NCBI GenBank assembly: GCA_013399115.1
Contig: VXAA01000170.1
Location: 73,211-137,210, forward strand
DNA from: Anseranas semipalmata
Lineage: Eukaryota; Chordata; Aves; Anseriformes; Anseranatidae
Direction of reading: 5' to 3'
Length of the DNA stretch: 64,000 bases
Shown here piece by piece: positions 62,376 to 64,000 of this stretch. Below the pieces are notes generated by a model. That model made no database searches. It saw nothing but the letters and a program-made list of their open reading frames with translations, and was not told the DNA's origin. Every line of letters begins with the position of its first letter. Positions within the stretch are counted from its first letter, which is position 1. The translations under genes and the position numbers were made by a program.

Positions 62376-64000
62376 CTACAAGAAAAAATAATACGGTGTT
62401 AACTATAGAAACACACAGCTGTTCTCTCTGAAGTAACTAGAGACACTGTTTGCTCTGTCATCATGAAAACCAAAATGAGAAGAACCAGAAAGTAGCTCCT
62501 GGATCTGTTTTCCAGGATACCAAAGAGGTCTTCTTTACAAATGAGCTTGTTCTGCAATTTGAAATTGCTGACCAAAGTGCTGAGCAAACTTCTTTTTGTC
62601 TTTCTGCCCATTTTGATGGTTTTGGGTCCTGTCCTGCTTCCCCTCAAATCAGTGACAAAACCACAACTTATTTAAATGTCAGCAGGGCTGAGTTCTGAGA
62701 CAAACTGAAAGCTGAATTTTGCTTATTTGTCTCGTGGGTTAATCTCATTCAAGTGTGGCAGTGAGGATCTGGCTCTCACTAAGAATTTTGCCAGAATAAA
62801 AACTAGGCCAAACTGTCTTGTTGTAGAAGTGTATGTGTAAATGTCATTGTCCTAAATGTTTATTTATAGTACAGTGGTCTTGGGGAAAATGCGGGTTATA
62901 GTAATAAGGAAAAAAAAAAGTGCTTTCCTATATTTCTGTTAATAAAACAAGTAAAGACAGATTGTTAGCTTGTGCAAATTGTCACAGAATCACCCAAGGC
63001 AATGAAGTTATGCCCCAGATGGGCTTTTTCTCTCCCTACTAACCAGTTCCATCACTTTCCTTTGACTGAAAACCATCATGTGGATTTGTGCTTAAAAGAA
63101 CATTCCTTACTCCTGGTGGTTTAGAACACTTTCATTTTGCATTTTACTGAACTGTGAGTTTCTAGCAAAAATGTTTTGCTGAAAGAAAGCAGATTTACAG
63201 TTTGTCTTAGATTAACAAATCACCTGCTTCAAATGTGTTTAAAACTGTACAGCTGACATACTTGGCAGCCATAAATAGGATTAGAGATACGTATAGACGC
63301 TGTTTATACACGCGTGGCTTCAGGTCAGATTTGGCAGTAAAAAGTTGTGCGTTTTTTGCAGAATCAAGTGTTCCAATAACGCAGGCAGAATTCCCATTTG
63401 ATTAATTTATTCTGCCTATCTCAACTGCTCAATAGTTTCAGTTAGATTATGCATTATTCCATACTTGTTCCCACTGTGGATTGTTGCTGTGCACAACTTA
63501 TTAGTTGTCATGTTTCTTCCCACGTGTATTGGTATTTCAGCATCAGTGCAGTGATTTCTAAATATACTTTCTTCAAATTCTTTTTTCTTTTCATGGATCT
63601 GCTGAGCAAATACAAGCCATCAAGAGTGACGCTAGATAATTTATATAATTCATCATAAAACACATACTGGGTGTTTGAAGAGATAATGTTTCTAGCAGCA
63701 GTCAAATTTAAATCCAGCTGACTGCAGTATTGTGCTAACCAAAAATTGTAAAATTGATTTTTAGTAAAGGGATGATTGGGACCTGCATCTGCGAAACAAT
63801 TTTTTGTTGTTTTCCCAACCAAAATTACCTTGGTGGATGAATAAAAATGAGTGGACCCATTGCACGGATGTGTGGGAGAGAAGAACTCATTGATTTCTGG
63901 GTTTGGGGCTGTATCTGGTACCATTGTTAAAGCTACGCTAAAATGGAAGAAACCAGCACATACAGTTAGGGTATGGGTGTTAAGAAGCCCACAAGGAGGG
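62376..64000 (-). other. Intron of the collagen gene running off the window
   Basis: No further Gly-X-Y exon is seen to the right edge. A minus-strand open frame at 63508-63924 has no recognised domain. The upstream exons must lie beyond 64000. Confidence 0.6.

Noticed and set aside
63508..63924. 138-residue minus-strand open frame, part of it (63829-63937) bounded by acceptor-like and donor-like sites
   Set aside because: All nearby collagen exons start in phase 0, and in that phase this segment has a stop. The product matches no domain I know and a non-collagenous exon within the helix block would be out of place.

Overview
The window is vertebrate nuclear DNA, most likely from a bird. It holds four multi-exon protein genes with canonical splice sites and a CR1 LINE fragment. 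It also holds a solo LTR of a type familiar from avian genomes. Three of the genes (FASTKD1, KLHL41, BBS5) are neighbours on human 2q31, in the same order and relative orientation. I cannot name the species. The sequence is an assembly with a 341-base gap (42268-42608) and a single N at 15679 that marks a faulty contig join.

Layout. 1-250: CpG island, probably the FASTKD1 promoter (in human, PPIG diverges from this side). 2671-17829 (+): complete FASTKD1, 14 coding exons, 851 codons, with an LTR in its penultimate intron. About 17.9-21.1 kb: gene-free DNA between convergent 3' ends. 21316-29401 (-): complete KLHL41, 6 coding exons, 606 codons, with a consensus MEF2 site upstream. About 29.6-32.1 kb: intergenic, with an odd GC-rich duplicated block. 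32102-42770 (-): complete BBS5, 12 coding exons, 342 codons, with a probable RFX X-box in its CpG-island promoter. 44499-62375 and beyond (-): the 3' part of a collagen XXVIII-type gene. It has 16 Gly-X-Y exons, a von Willebrand A domain, a low-complexity linker and a Kunitz domain. Its 5' end lies past the right edge.

The genes do not form one pathway. FASTKD1 is a mitochondrial RNA-binding protein, KLHL41 a muscle CUL3 adaptor, BBS5 a BBSome subunit and the collagen an extracellular matrix protein. The most notable points are a COL28-type gene beside BBS5, where human has none, and its twelve 69-bp collagen exons, which all carry an interruption at the same codon position. Both strands were read for exons. 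Exon coordinates were derived by hand from splice sites, reading phase and remembered human homologues, and CDS phases close exactly for all three complete genes.
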